This document shows, one piece after another, positions 1 to 9,841 of a DNA stretch of 64,000 nucleotides. Source of the stretch: Euglena gracilis (Eukaryota > Euglenida > Euglenophyceae > Euglenales); contig CP154954.1 in NCBI GenBank assembly GCA_039621445.1, positions 57,771,602-57,835,601 of the forward strand, read 5' to 3'. The notes under the pieces are model-generated. The model was given only the letters and a program-made list of their open reading frames with translations, was not told where the DNA came from and ran no database searches. Numbering within the stretch: position 1 is the first letter of the stretch; every line of letters starts with the position of its first letter. Position numbers and translations under genes: made by a program.

Positions 1-621
1 GGACGGGACCCTCCGGCCATAGGGGATGTCCCTTCGGAGAGACCCGCCCGAACAAGTGTCAGTTGCGAGACCTGGTTTGCGGAAGTAGAAAATCTACGTT
101 CTGCAGTCCAGAAGCGCGTCACTGATATTCATGGAGCAAAACGGAAATCGTTTTTGCAGAATTTCAAGTCACCTGTTTACAGCCCCGGTGACCGCGTGTG
201 GGTACGGAATAGCCGTACTCGCATGCAGTCTTCCAAGCTGGACCCCCTCTGGCTCGGCCCCTGTGAAATCCTAGAAAGACTAGGTACCAGCGGGCGTTAC
301 AAGGTTGCATTACCGAATGGTGTTGAGGACGTTCATATGGACGACTTCAAACCATACCTGTCGCCACCGGATGGGAAACCCATCCCGTGTTTGCACTTCA
401 AACCCCGTTCCAGATTACCTGAGACGGACGACTTTGTAGTCGATAAAATTATCGATCACAAAATCGACAAAGGTATGCACCTTTGGAAGGTCCGCTGGAA
501 AGGGTATGGGCCCGAGGAGGACACTTGGGAGCCAGCAACCAGTTTTGTTGGGTATGTCCAGCAAGATTGGAAGCTGTGGAACAAGAAACATAACATTGAT
601 GTTTCCATGACAAGTTTTTGA
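1..621 (+). CDS. Ty3/gypsy chromovirus integrase C-terminus with chromodomain (partial, 5' end outside window)
   Basis: The frame is open from base 1 to a TGA at 619-621, so this is the end of a longer pol polyprotein. Residues about 1-50 are the end of the integrase (GRDPPAIGDVPSERPA). Next comes the small beta-barrel C-terminal domain (GDRVWVRNSR, LDPLWLGPCEILE). The last 60 residues are a chromodomain (VVDKIIDHKIDKG, WKVRWKGYGPEEDTWEP), which in chromoviruses is thought to steer integration to marked chromatin. The closest relative in the window is the minus-strand copy at 8490-9275, about 75% identical by eye; that copy lacks about 17 residues between SGRY and YLSPP. No frameshift is seen here. 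The gag, protease, RT and integrase core must lie upstream of the window. Confidence 0.9.
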   Translation, partial: GRDPPAIGDVPSERPARTSVSCETWFAEVENLRSAVQKRVTDIHGAKRKSFLQNFKSPVYSPGDRVWVRNSRTRMQSSKLDPLWLGPCEILERLGTSGRYKVALPNGVEDVHMDDFKPYLSPPDGKPIPCLHFKPRSRLPETDDFVVDKIIDHKIDKGMHLWKVRWKGYGPEEDTWEPATSFVGYVQQDWKLWNKKHNIDVSMTSF

Positions 622-672
622 GAACGCATGGGAAACCCATGTTGTTTTCTCTTCTTTTTATCATTGATTCTT

Positions 673-692
673 ATCATTCTTTCTTTCCGCAG
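673..692 (+). promoter_or_regulatory. Splice-acceptor-like polypyrimidine tract and AG before the third ORF
   Basis: A pyrimidine-rich tract (ATCATTCTTTCTTTCCGCAG) ends in AG at 691-692. No ATG occurs between it and the ORF start at 784. The second chromovirus has a comparable tract and AG just before its own downstream ORF (8386-8405, minus strand). Inference: the downstream ORF is expressed from a spliced or spliced-leader trans-spliced RNA, as many euglenid mRNAs are. Confidence 0.5.
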
Positions 693-783
693 ACTTTTTA
701 CCAAATAATACTCAAGCGGTTACCCTCACACACCTTACAACCAACAACCCAAACATCCCACCGTACCGACCCCGGGCTGTATC

Positions 784-3700
784 ATGCTGCCCGGCGGAAG
801 GGAGCCAGGCGGAGGACCGCCTTACCACCCCACCACTCACCCTCAACCTGACCAGTATGCGTACCGATACGGTACGCAGCCACCTGCACGGACTGCGGCT
901 CAGGGAAACCCTGAAGCCAGCAGCAGTAGCAGGATGACCCAGATGCCCGCGGAAGCGCGGCCATCTCAGCCATCAGGCTCTCGTCGCCTCCCACCGTATG
1001 CGGGTGTGATGATCCACCGCACGGCGGAGACGATGAACCGGGTTATGCGTATGAGCGCAAACCCGGCACCAGACCAACTCACACAGGCATTGTGGGATGA
1101 CCACTGCCGTAAAGTTTTGACCATCGCGAATACCCCTCCAGCCCTGTGGTGTATGTGCGCCCAGGCGACGATGACCGGTCTGGTGTATTACACCGACCCG
1201 GACGCGTCGGGTTTCGCGGCAGACATTACCATGCGTGACCTGGGCGTGGAAGTCCCGCCACAGGTCGCCAGGCAGGTACCACCTGTTGGCACTTACACTG
1301 CACATTTTCGTGCTCACTCCCCCGGATTACCCGAGGAAGAGACGGTGGAAGCACCTGTCCGGAGTGAACACCCACGTGTAAAAGAAAGTATTTTTCGATC
1401 CCCTGAGCGCGTGCCCCGGCGGGATTATCCTGCGCAGGAGCCTGTGTCTCAGTATACCGTCTCTGGGGATTACCCCCAGCAGGCGCCAATGCCACGGGAT
1501 CAGTACGTATATCCACCTCAACCCCACCCAACCATACCTGACCCTATCCCACGACGTCCTGCGGAGGGAAATCCTCCCCCGACGTCTGACTCTGCCCGAA
1601 GCGCTCGTCCGCGGGAAGCCGCGACAGCGCCTCGTGCGGCACCAGTTCCCCCGGCACGGGATGAACCCGTTAACCCGTGGACTGTCCGGCCGTTCGAGAC
1701 TGAGGAGGACCGTCAACAGTATGAATATGCTGTGACGATCCAACGACAAATCGCACGTCGCCCCCCTGTTTCCGCTGGCCAGGGATACCCTGCCCGGGCG
1801 GAAATGACACGGGAAGAGCGCCAGCAGTATGATGCTGCTGTGTCGGCTCTCACAGGAGTGCCAGCGCCAAGTCAACCAGCGCAACAGCGAGACGTGGCTG
1901 TGGCGGAAGCGCCACCAGCACGACCCACAAGCTCTGCCGCCGGCAAACGTGACCGCGGCCCGGAAAATCTGACGCCGCAGCCACAACGCCGCTCGCCGAG
2001 GTCGGAAAATCCGCCCGCGGCGATGCGCGTCGACGCTGAGGAGGAAGCTCCGCCAGCGCCCGACGTGACGGCAGAACGGGCACGTCGGGAAACCCGACCA
2101 TCCCCAGTCGCACCGGTTTACTCGAATCGTGGTGATGCTGAGCAGGAATTTGCCCGAACACCAAGCACGGAATCCGTGACTTATCCTGTGTATACAGAAG
2201 AAGACCCAGAATACTGGGAATATTGGGACCCATATCGGGCGACGATAGAATGGCTGTCCAACACGAAGGGCAAGGGTAAAGGAAAAGGCAAGGGTAAGGG
2301 TAAAGGTAAAGGCCAGGAGAAAGGTGGGAAAGCCCCATCTGGGAAAGGCGGAAAACCCGCTGGACCACCTCCAGGCAAAGGCGGAAAATCTGCCGGACCC
2401 CCAGCAGGAAAAGGCGGAAAAGCCGCCGAACCTTCGAAAACGAAGGATTACGACGCTGACCAGCTGTTCGATTACTTGGATGAAATCTGGCCGAAAATCG
2501 ACCAGGATCTCGAAAAGTACACGCGTGCTGGCAACGTGATCCACCGACCACCGGAAGCGGTGCTCGCAGTGGTGCAGGATCGTATGCACGATCACTGCAA
2601 ACGATTCATCTACAGTACCGAACTTCATCCGTTTGAGGGATACCCTCATTCGGATGAAATGGTCCTGGACCAGATGTCTGGTTTCTGGGAACTCTGGTTC
2701 TGGTTGGGATATCCCTGCCAGAACTTTGGCATTTTCACCGACCGAAACGGTCTGACATACATCGATTGTTTGAACACATGTGAAGACGATGAAACATTCG
2801 TAGCACAGTTGAAGGAAATCTTCAACCACATGTATTCCGTCAGCGCACTGGGAATCCAGTGGAAATATTACCCCCTGCCGGAGAAACTCCAGGCGCAGGC
2901 TGCGGTAATGTTCACAAACAACCTCCAAGTATTCTTGGACAGCATGTATGGCATGCTGTTCAAGGTACTGGACGTGGACCTCGCCTACCCTCAACGATAC
3001 AAACTGGAATGCCGGTTTTGCAAGGAAGTCCACATTGTTGACTTCTGGGGTTTCGGGGAGCGCGGAAAACCGCCTCCGACTGCCGAGAATGCCGGCAGCC
3101 CACCGACCAGGAGATTCCTCCTACATCAGTGCCGGAAACCCCAGATCGGAACGCAAGACCGGAAGGTGCTGAAACAGCACCGGCAGAAAATATTTCTGCT
3201 CCAACAATACTGGCACAGGGCGTGGATTACCTACGTCCTGGAAGTATATATATATTTCCTGGAACAGATGACCACCGATGTGGATATCCACAGGAAGTGG
3301 ATACCTCGGGGATACACCGAGGTAGATGCCAGACCGTATGATCCAGACCGACGCAGGATAAACCTGCGGCCGGACTGGACGGGGGCAGAAATCGGCCTCC
3401 GGGAACACCTGCAGAGCCAGTTCGGGGAAATCCTGGACTGGCAGGAGTTCGAAGTGTTCTTCGCTCCCCGCGAGCTAACCCAACCTCGCTACGCAGTACC
3501 ACTGCCAGCTTTCCTGGAAGAAACGGGAGAGTATGGTATGGGTGAGGCCCGTCGATCGCAGTGGGAAGACCTCTGCCTGATCAACGAGGATGAGCCTCAA
3601 CCTCCACCCGGAAGCTGGGTGCGAGCGTCGTGGCCACCTCCATACCCCAACTCTGACAGGAGTGAAAGTATTAGCTTTTTCCGCCTGTCAAATGCCCAAG

Positions 3701-6219
3701 GGTGCTACAGAAGCAGGGAAGACCCGCGTTCTGCAGCCCAACTACACACAGAGGAGTCCCCTCCGGAAGCGGAGGAGACAGGAGAAGCGGTCCCAATGGC
3801 TGAGGATGAACCTCAGCCCGCGGAACCCCCGGCACGGGAAACCCGTAGCCCGTCGGTCGTGATGCTGGACACTGTGGCGGAAACCGCCCAGCACCCAGGA
3901 TCACCGAGAGGTGAACTGACGCCTGTCCCACTGTCACCATCCTCGCTGGGTACGCCTGGCGGACCGACCCCTCCGCGGGAAAACCCGCCGGAGACGGTAA
4001 CCCCTACGCCTGAGGTATTACGCCTCAAGCTTCCTGTCCCCGGGGAAATCCCGACGACAGAGGAGCCAGTGGAGGAGCCCACTTCAGGGGAAGGACCTGA
4101 ACGGCGCCCCTCACTGGGCGGACGTGTACTCGGTGGTTTGCGATCACTGATCGCAGTTGTCACCCCACGTGGCACTGCGGCTAGTTCTTCCACTGCTGTG
4201 GCGGAAACGGCCCAGCCAGCGGACGAAACAACTGAAGCTGCAGCCATGGAGGAGGATGAACCTCCCCCAATGGCCACGCCACCGCCGGTGTCGGAAACGA
4301 CACGGACGGAGGACGAACCAACGGCAATGTCAGTGGTGGCAACGCTACCCGTGCCAGTGCAGGATGAACCTGCATCAGCACCGGTAGCGACATCAGAGGC
4401 ACAGGATGAGCCCGTACCTCCACAAACAGCGGTCACTGCACCAAAGCGTGCGGGAACACGGACACTGGCACCTGAAAAACAGGCTGCACGGACATCCATG
4501 CCCCCACCACAGACTCCGCCAACGCGAAGTGCAGCGGCGACGCCCACACCCACACCATCCTCCACGGCTGCTCCTGGGAAACCCACGAGCGCAGCGAAGG
4601 AACGCGTAGGGCGACCCTCAGCTCGGGAAACCCCTGCTGAAGGTCAACGACGCTCGGTGTCGGGGAAAAGACCCCCGGCCCAGCCGTCACCACGCACCTG
4701 GTCAAGCAAGCGTGACGCCGAACGGCGACCCTCGGATGCTCCGGAAAGCGGAAGTCCGAAGGCCCCGGCCAAATCAAAACCCGGTGCCGCGCCTTGCAAA
4801 CCCTCACCTAAAACAGGTGATCAGCCCCCACCGAAAGGCGGTGGTGGTGCTGGAGGCCAGGGTGCATCTTCTTCTCGAGGATTAGCCTCGGGAGGAGGAT
4901 TCACACAGGTCACATCATCCGGCTATGGGAAAACCTCACAGCCGAAACCACCTACGAAGGGGCAGGGAAAATCCCGCGCCTCTACGACTATGACACCTTC
5001 GGAAGGCGAAGTTGTCATCGACTGGAATGCGATGACTCAGGATGATCCTGAGACTCATGACCTGAAAAACAGGTACATGATGATCGAACATAAGCTGCGA
5101 ACAGACCAATGCCTCAATCGGTGGATTGAACCACTGTTCTGTCAAGGACGGAAATGGTCCTTTGACCAGAATGTCACCTGGAATTATTACAATTCCAGAT
5201 CACCACGTGTTTTGGCCCAATACTTTGGCGAGGAATTCCTCGTCGACAGAACATCGGAAAACCGATTTGTGTGGCTTTGCACTGTTTGCCACAGGATGTA
5301 CAACAGTGCCCCTGACTTGGGATTACCCCTCGTCCATGTGTGCAACCCTGTGGAGCGGAAATTGTTCCACAAGGATATGTACATCCCCAACTGTGCCGCC
5401 TTGGTATGCGCCAAGTGCGTGGACAGTTGGACCCACAAGCACAATTTTAGCTACACGGACCGAGATGGTACGAATGTACCAGTACTCTGCGTCAACTGCC
5501 TGCGAGGTACCTTCTGGCACACTGCGGAAGGCGCAGTTCGCACAATCGTGCCGAGTGCCGAGAAGCCACTGGAGGAATACTCCACCTTGAACAAAAAGTT
5601 CAAGGACTTTTTCAAGTATGCCAACCTCAAGCTGGACGACTACCGCCACACGGGAATGGCCCGTGGGTGGCAGATCGACAGTGGGGCGATACGCCTCGCT
5701 GCTGAGGAGGCAGGGGTAAGATTACCTTACCTCTGGGAGACAGCAGACAGGGAAAAGATACTTTTCCGCCTGTTCACAACCCAGGACCGAAACGGTCGCT
5801 GGTGCCTACCACAATGGCCGCCCGAAAAACACGGGATGACCTGGAAGGACTGGCTAGGGGCCGTATTACGACCCCACACAGTCCGGGCGGAATGCGCCTA
5901 TCACGTTCCCATCGACTTCCACCCGGGGAATGCCCCGCAGGTGTCAGCCAATCACCCTCGGAGAAACTACTTCATCTGGCCAGCGACTTTGCCCAGGAAA
6001 TTCTGGGAGAAGCTGCAGTGGTTTCTCGCGGAAAGAGCGAGTGCCACCAAGCAGACAGTACCCGAAGGATGGGTTCGGGACTGGATCGCACCTGATTTCG
6101 ACTACGACTCGCCAGAAACCTGGCTTGTCGACAGGCCACAGCCACCACAATTCCAGATGGTCCTTGTGGAAGATCCCTTGGACTCCCGCCATGACTATTG
6201 GCGGCTGGAGCGGATGTAA
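784..6219 (+). CDS. 1811-residue ORF of unknown function downstream of chromovirus pol (env position)
   Basis: Uninterrupted ORF from the first ATG after a splice-acceptor-like site to TAA at 6217-6219. I do not recognise the family. Visible parts: a Pro/Gln/Arg-rich N-terminus; a short conserved patch near residue 100 (LTQALWDDHCRKVL) shared with the minus-strand ORF at 7451-8374; long Pro/Glu/Arg disordered stretches; a lysine/glycine run at about 495-560; a globular, Trp/Tyr-rich segment at about 560-960 with a Cys/His cluster (CRFC...HQC near 743-780); a second long Pro/Ala/Glu-rich linker; and a C-terminal globular segment (about 1410-1811) with paired cysteines (CTVC, CAKC, CVNC between about 1499 and 1572) that look zinc-binding. 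There is no signal peptide or membrane helix, so it is not a classical envelope protein. The two Cys-rich blocks could bind nucleic acid. The coding sequence is full of short G-AAA-C hairpins. Confidence 0.7.
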   Translation: MLPGGREPGGGPPYHPTTHPQPDQYAYRYGTQPPARTAAQGNPEASSSSRMTQMPAEARPSQPSGSRRLPPYAGVMIHRTAETMNRVMRMSANPAPDQLTQALWDDHCRKVLTIANTPPALWCMCAQATMTGLVYYTDPDASGFAADITMRDLGVEVPPQVARQVPPVGTYTAHFRAHSPGLPEEETVEAPVRSEHPRVKESIFRSPERVPRRDYPAQEPVSQYTVSGDYPQQAPMPRDQYVYPPQPHPTIPDPIPRRPAEGNPPPTSDSARSARPREAATAPRAAPVPPARDEPVNPWTVRPFETEEDRQQYEYAVTIQRQIARRPPVSAGQGYPARAEMTREERQQYDAAVSALTGVPAPSQPAQQRDVAVAEAPPARPTSSAAGKRDRGPENLTPQPQRRSPRSENPPAAMRVDAEEEAPPAPDVTAERARRETRPSPVAPVYSNRGDAEQEFARTPSTESVTYPVYTEEDPEYWEYWDPYRATIEWLSNTKGKGKGKGKGKGKGKGQEKGGKAPSGKGGKPAGPPPGKGGKSAGPPAGKGGKAAEPSKTKDYDADQLFDYLDEIWPKIDQDLEKYTRAGNVIHRPPEAVLAVVQDRMHDHCKRFIYSTELHPFEGYPHSDEMVLDQMSGFWELWFWLGYPCQNFGIFTDRNGLTYIDCLNTCEDDETFVAQLKEIFNHMYSVSALGIQWKYYPLPEKLQAQAAVMFTNNLQVFLDSMYGMLFKVLDVDLAYPQRYKLECRFCKEVHIVDFWGFGERGKPPPTAENAGSPPTRRFLLHQCRKPQIGTQDRKVLKQHRQKIFLLQQYWHRAWITYVLEVYIYFLEQMTTDVDIHRKWIPRGYTEVDARPYDPDRRRINLRPDWTGAEIGLREHLQSQFGEILDWQEFEVFFAPRELTQPRYAVPLPAFLEETGEYGMGEARRSQWEDLCLINEDEPQPPPGSWVRASWPPPYPNSDRSESISFFRLSNAQGCYRSREDPRSAAQLHTEESPPEAEETGEAVPMAEDEPQPAEPPARETRSPSVVMLDTVAETAQHPGSPRGELTPVPLSPSSLGTPGGPTPPRENPPETVTPTPEVLRLKLPVPGEIPTTEEPVEEPTSGEGPERRPSLGGRVLGGLRSLIAVVTPRGTAASSSTAVAETAQPADETTEAAAMEEDEPPPMATPPPVSETTRTEDEPTAMSVVATLPVPVQDEPASAPVATSEAQDEPVPPQTAVTAPKRAGTRTLAPEKQAARTSMPPPQTPPTRSAAATPTPTPSSTAAPGKPTSAAKERVGRPSARETPAEGQRRSVSGKRPPAQPSPRTWSSKRDAERRPSDAPESGSPKAPAKSKPGAAPCKPSPKTGDQPPPKGGGGAGGQGASSSRGLASGGGFTQVTSSGYGKTSQPKPPTKGQGKSRASTTMTPSEGEVVIDWNAMTQDDPETHDLKNRYMMIEHKLRTDQCLNRWIEPLFCQGRKWSFDQNVTWNYYNSRSPRVLAQYFGEEFLVDRTSENRFVWLCTVCHRMYNSAPDLGLPLVHVCNPVERKLFHKDMYIPNCAALVCAKCVDSWTHKHNFSYTDRDGTNVPVLCVNCLRGTFWHTAEGAVRTIVPSAEKPLEEYSTLNKKFKDFFKYANLKLDDYRHTGMARGWQIDSGAIRLAAEEAGVRLPYLWETADREKILFRLFTTQDRNGRWCLPQWPPEKHGMTWKDWLGAVLRPHTVRAECAYHVPIDFHPGNAPQVSANHPRRNYFIWPATLPRKFWEKLQWFLAERASATKQTVPEGWVRDWIAPDFDYDSPETWLVDRPQPPQFQMVLVEDPLDSRHDYWRLERM

Positions 6220-7450
6220 TGCCGAAACGGCATTACCAAGCCCATGTAAGGTAAGCGCCTTCATGGAGCTCATACACTATATATATACACTGGAAGCGGA
6301 AATCGCTAAACAGCCCTGGGATGAACCTGGGTCTGTGTCCTTCATCGCTCTGGATGGAAGCATCCAAGAGCCCCCCCCCCCTGCCAACCCGTTATACCAG
6401 TGACCATGCGGACGGAAACCGTCTGCGGGAGGTAATCGCCTCTTATTGCGTCGTGAAGGAGCTACTGCTGTGAAGACCTTGGCAGCCGGGAAACCTGGCA
6501 AGCCGCTAAGTGACGCACAGCACACAGCGCGCACGCCGTAATAATAGGCCAACTTGTCACTTTTCGGCCCTAAGGCCCTTAAGGCTGCCAGACAGCAAAA
6601 ATTTTGTTCTGGCCTAAGCCAGCCCCCCCCTCTCCTCCCTACTTTCCCCCCACCCCCGCAAAGCTGTCGCCGGCAGTCGGTTTTGTAAGTAGGCTTTTGT
6701 TTCCTAGTGCGGATATGACCGCCTAGGAGCCTTATCCGGGTATGACCAGGATAAGAGCCTGCCCACCCCCCTTCCACACCTCTCCCTTGGGTTTTCAGCG
6801 AATCGCTTGACCAACCCCGCGTGCCTTTGGCACACCCAAACTGGGTGGATGGGACACTTTGTCAGGAAACCTGCCAAGCCCCGTTTCCCACAGTGGGCTT
6901 CTTCACACCCCACCTAAGCCGAAACGGCTAATAGGTAACCGCGAAACGCGGCTAACCTTTTGCGCGTTTTTGGGCTTTGGGTGGATGCCACTGTGCGGAA
7001 AGGAGAGACACCGAATGGAGAAGTGAACCCCACCTGGGGCAGCGTCAGATATCCTGACTGGACTGGGAAACCCTGGTCCATGAAGGAAATCGGGCGTAGC
7101 CCTGGGAGGGGGATGTGTACCAGGCACGTCCCAGCTCTGTAGGATATCTGCAGAGTGGGTTCTGTGACGGTCGCACCACTGTGGAAACCCACAGCTGGTA
7201 AGATCGTGGCAGACCCTTCTGGGATCTGCCCCTGGACACGTCAGCACTTTTCTCTCCTTCCCCCACAGGTGGTATTCTTTACTCTCACAATCTCCAAATT
7301 TCACCTTTGGATTTGTCAGAGGGAAAAACCCTCAGAACAATCAACTTTGATCTCAGAAGAAAACTTCTGAATCTTTGCCTTGTGCTTTGCTTCTTGGGGA
7401 ATTGGGAAGAAAAGGGGAAAACCACTTTTCGTTACTCCAAAGACTTTTCC
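6220..7450. other. Non-coding stretch between two convergent third ORFs
   Basis: No supported gene. It separates the plus-strand ORF ending at 6219 from the minus-strand ORF ending at 7451. It holds several short hairpins (6410-6428, 6865-6875, 6917-6929, 6940-6952, 7353-7370), pyrimidine-rich stretches near 6610-6660, and one pyrimidine tract ending in CACAG at about 7248-7268. Some part is probably the 3' UTR or LTR of one or both chromoviruses, but I could not identify a matching LTR pair. Confidence 0.4.
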
Positions 7451-8374
7451 CTACCATAAGTAGGCTGCGCACCAAGGCGAAAGCGAAAGGCTTTTACAGA
7501 AAGTTCCAAAAAGGGGAAAAGGGAAAGCTTTGGACGTACACTCCAGGCCCAGAATTTGACGACAGTGGGTATCCCACAGCACCTGTAGAGATGGGTCTAC
7601 TCTCTCTAGGTTGCTGGCCCGCAAGGCCGTTCGCAGAGTCTTCTCTGCGAGATTCACCAATTTTGCGGTGAAGGCGGGGTATGGCACCGTTGGTGCTGCC
7701 TGTGGCGTCTCATGTGCCACAGGGATCGCGTAAACGGATATACTACTGCTGCTGGCTGCGGTTTGGGCAGCGGGTTCCCGGACGGGATAAGCAGCAGGTT
7801 GGGGCATCGCCTGTGCGGCGTGTACTTGATGCGGGGTACCCTGTACGGGTTGAGGTTGGGGTTGGGATTGGGGTTGCTGGGATGTAACATACTGTGGGGT
7901 ATACAGGATGGGAGGTGAGGGGCCAGGCATGGCGTAATGCGCCTGCTCCATTGGAGGTGCCTGTCCCTGCCTCGCATACTGTTGTTGTTCCATTGGAACT
8001 TGGTGTACCTGCTGGGGTTGTGACTGTTCCATTGGAACTTGATATGCCTGTTGAGGCTGTGCCGCATATGCAGCTCCCATTGGCACAGGGGCCGCATAAG
8101 CGACAGGTGGCGGTGGCGCCTGAGATGGGGGCGGCATTTGTGCCTGAGATGGGGCTGACATATGTGACTGAGAGGGGTATGGCATTTGTGCCTGAACCAC
8201 TTGAGGGGGGGGTGGCATTTGTGCCTGAGCCGCAAAGGCGGCTGGAGGTGGTTGATATACCGCATATGCGGGCGCCTCTTGGGCTGGGTGTGCCGCCGCA
8301 TAGGCTTGTTGGGGGTAGGGAGGGATGGCATACTGTATAGGGGGCCGACCGGGGCCACGCCCTGGGTCTTGCAT
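7451..8374 (-). CDS. Shortened relative of the chromovirus third ORF
   Basis: Minus-strand ORF of about 308 residues. The chosen start is the ATG at 8374, eleven bases after a pyrimidine tract and AG (8386-8387); the frame itself is open further upstream. Residues 1-200 are Pro/Gln/Ala-rich with repeated short units (PPSQAQM, VPMEQ, QVHQ). Near the C-terminus there is LQVLWDTHCRQIL, matching LTQALWDDHCRKVL of the 1811-residue ORF at 784-6219, and both ORFs follow a chromodomain integrase. The two are therefore the same gene in two related elements. Similarity ends shortly after that patch and the frame stops at 7451, so the copy is probably truncated. Function unknown. Confidence 0.6.
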   Translation of the reverse strand: MQDPGRGPGRPPIQYAIPPYPQQAYAAAHPAQEAPAYAVYQPPPAAFAAQAQMPPPPQVVQAQMPYPSQSHMSAPSQAQMPPPSQAPPPPVAYAAPVPMGAAYAAQPQQAYQVPMEQSQPQQVHQVPMEQQQYARQGQAPPMEQAHYAMPGPSPPILYTPQYVTSQQPQSQPQPQPVQGTPHQVHAAQAMPQPAAYPVREPAAQTAASSSSISVYAIPVAHETPQAAPTVPYPAFTAKLVNLAEKTLRTALRASNLERVDPSLQVLWDTHCRQILGLECTSKAFPFPLFGTFCKSLSLSPWCAAYLW

Positions 8375-8385
8375 TGGTCCTAGGA

Positions 8386-8405
8386 CTGAAAGCAAAAAGT
8401 AGCTT
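8386..8405 (-). promoter_or_regulatory. Splice-acceptor-like site before the minus-strand third ORF
   Basis: On the minus strand a tract reading CTACTTTTTGCTTTCAG ends in AG (8387-8386), with an ATG eleven bases later (8374). It matches the arrangement at 673-692 of the plus-strand element. Confidence 0.5.
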
Positions 8406-8489
8406 TGATGAGCTGTAGAAAAAGAAGAGATATGAATTGGGTTTGGGAGGAAAACACAGGGAGAGGAGGAAAAGGCCGAAAGGCCGATT

Positions 8490-9275
8490 TCAAAAATTAT
8501 TCACAGAAATGTCTATGTTATTTCTTTTATTCCAGAGCTTCAAGTCCTGTTGGACGTAACCAATAAAACTGGAGTCTGGCTCCCAGGTGTCCTCCTCTGG
8601 CCCATAGCCTTTCCACCTGACCTTCCAGTAGTGGACTCCTCGATCAATTTTGTGATCGAGAATTTTGTCCACCACAAAATAATCCGTTTCGGGTAACTTG
8701 GAACGGGGCTTGAAATAGAGGCACGGTAGTGCTTTGCCATTAGGCGGGGAAAGATATCTATAGCGGCCACTGTTACCAACGCGTTCGAGTATTTCACAGG
8801 GCCCGAGCCAGAGGGGGTCTAGCTTGGAAGCCTGCACACGGATTCGGCTATTCCGAACCCATACGCGATCACCAGCACAATAGCCAGGTGATTTGAATTC
8901 TTGTAAAAATTTATTTTTCTTTTGAGAATGGATGTCAGTAATGCGTTTCTGAACAGTAGTTCTGAGAGACTCTACCTCAGAGAACCATGTCTCACAGGTT
9001 ACGCTACTTCGAGCTGGTCTCTCTGATGGTATATCACCAATTGCTGGGGGGTCTCGCCCAAAAACAATTTTGTATGGGGAGTGAGGTAAAACTAAACCGG
9101 TAGGGTGTTTATATAAAAGAGGGACCATGGCAAAACCTGGACCCAGGCCTGGCGCGATGCAGCCAGTGAAAGACGGAGCATATTTACAACAGCTTTCACT
9201 GCTGCCTCGGCGCGGCCATTGCCCTTCGGGCGATATATAAAGGAAAAATGCTGTTCGATTCCCAGTAAACCACAT
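8490..9275 (-). pseudogene. Chromovirus integrase end plus chromodomain (element B)
   Basis: The frame holds the end of the integrase core and the C-terminal domain (GDRVWVRNSRIR, LDPLWLGPCEILERVG), then a chromodomain (VVDKILDHKIDRG, WKVRWKGYGPEEDTWEP). Compared with 1-621 it lacks about 17 residues after SGRY, a deletion in the linker before the chromodomain. The first ~30 residues of this frame are out-of-frame sequence overlapping the integrase core frame at 9092-9841, so a frameshift separates them near 9100-9200. It is part of the minus-strand element. Confidence 0.85.
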
Positions 9276-9841
9276 AGGTTTGTGAAGAATCGAGAGGAGA
9301 TCAAATGATCTTGACCACTGACAATCTCATTCGGTAAGCCCATTAGGCATATACACTTCTCCATAAATATCTGCGCTAAAATTTGCGCGGTCAACCCTGC
9401 CTTTTGGCATGGAATGGCTACCATGCAACCACTCAGCCTACAGACGACAACAAAAACATAATCGTAAAGTTTGCCGTCTGATCCTTTGCAAGGTTCTAAT
9501 TCCAGAAAATCCATGCAGAGGGACGTAAAAATGTCAGGGGGTACGGGGAAAAAATCAAGCCTACCAGGGGGGGTACCTCTGCCCGGTTTCACCGCTTGAC
9601 AAATTTGGCACCGTTGCGAAATTTGCAAGCAGCGCGAATGCAAATCAGTTTCTTTCAGGGTTGTACAGTACCTGCGACCCACCAAAGAAAGAAGTTTGGG
9701 GGCCCCAGGGTGACCTTGGTTGTGATAACACAAAAGTACTTCATCAACCAAGTCACGGGGTATACAATATTTATATCCCGCATCATCGAGGTAAACCAAC
9801 CGTAAAGGGGAAATTGGAATAATTATGTACAACCTCGCCAT
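9092..9841 (-). pseudogene. Chromovirus integrase core (zinc-binding and DDE domains)
   Basis: The N-terminal HHCC zinc-binding domain is visible (HNQGHPGAPK ... CQICQAVK). The catalytic core follows: first Asp in MDFLELEP, second Asp in SGQDHLISSRFF, and Glu in GNGRAEAAVKAV. This is the D,D,E set that joins retroelement cDNA to host DNA. The frame shifts into the chromodomain frame (8490-9275) near its 3' end and is offset from the RNase H frame upstream, so the polyprotein is not continuous as assembled. Confidence 0.85.

Larger units (their letters stand above)
370..7370. repeat. Dense short perfect hairpins with AAA-type loops across element A
   Basis: Perfect inverted repeats with 5-8 bp stems and 3-5 nt loops recur through coding and non-coding parts. 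Examples: 370-384 GATGGGAAACCCATC; 627-641 CATGGGAAACCCATG; 901-913 CAGGGAAACCCTG; 1563-1577; 2084-2098 GTCGGGAAACCCGAC; 3834-3846; 5785-5797 GACCGAAACGGTC; 6217-6235 (8-bp stem that includes the TAA stop); 6917-6929; 7353-7370. In the ORFs they give recurrent peptides such as RETR, GNP and AETA. See findings for covariation with element B. Confidence 0.75.

Noticed and set aside
1327-3033. 568-codon minus-strand ORF
   Set aside because: Antisense shadow of the 1811-codon ORF; Arg/Phe/Ser-rich composition without domain, and the plus strand has the shared conserved patch and acceptor.
3813-4586. 257-codon minus-strand Ser/Gly/Val frame
   Set aside because: Antisense of the Pro/Ala/Glu/Thr linker of the 1811-codon ORF.
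784-6219. Retroviral envelope gene
   Set aside because: Position fits, but there is no signal peptide, transmembrane helix or cleavage-site pattern.
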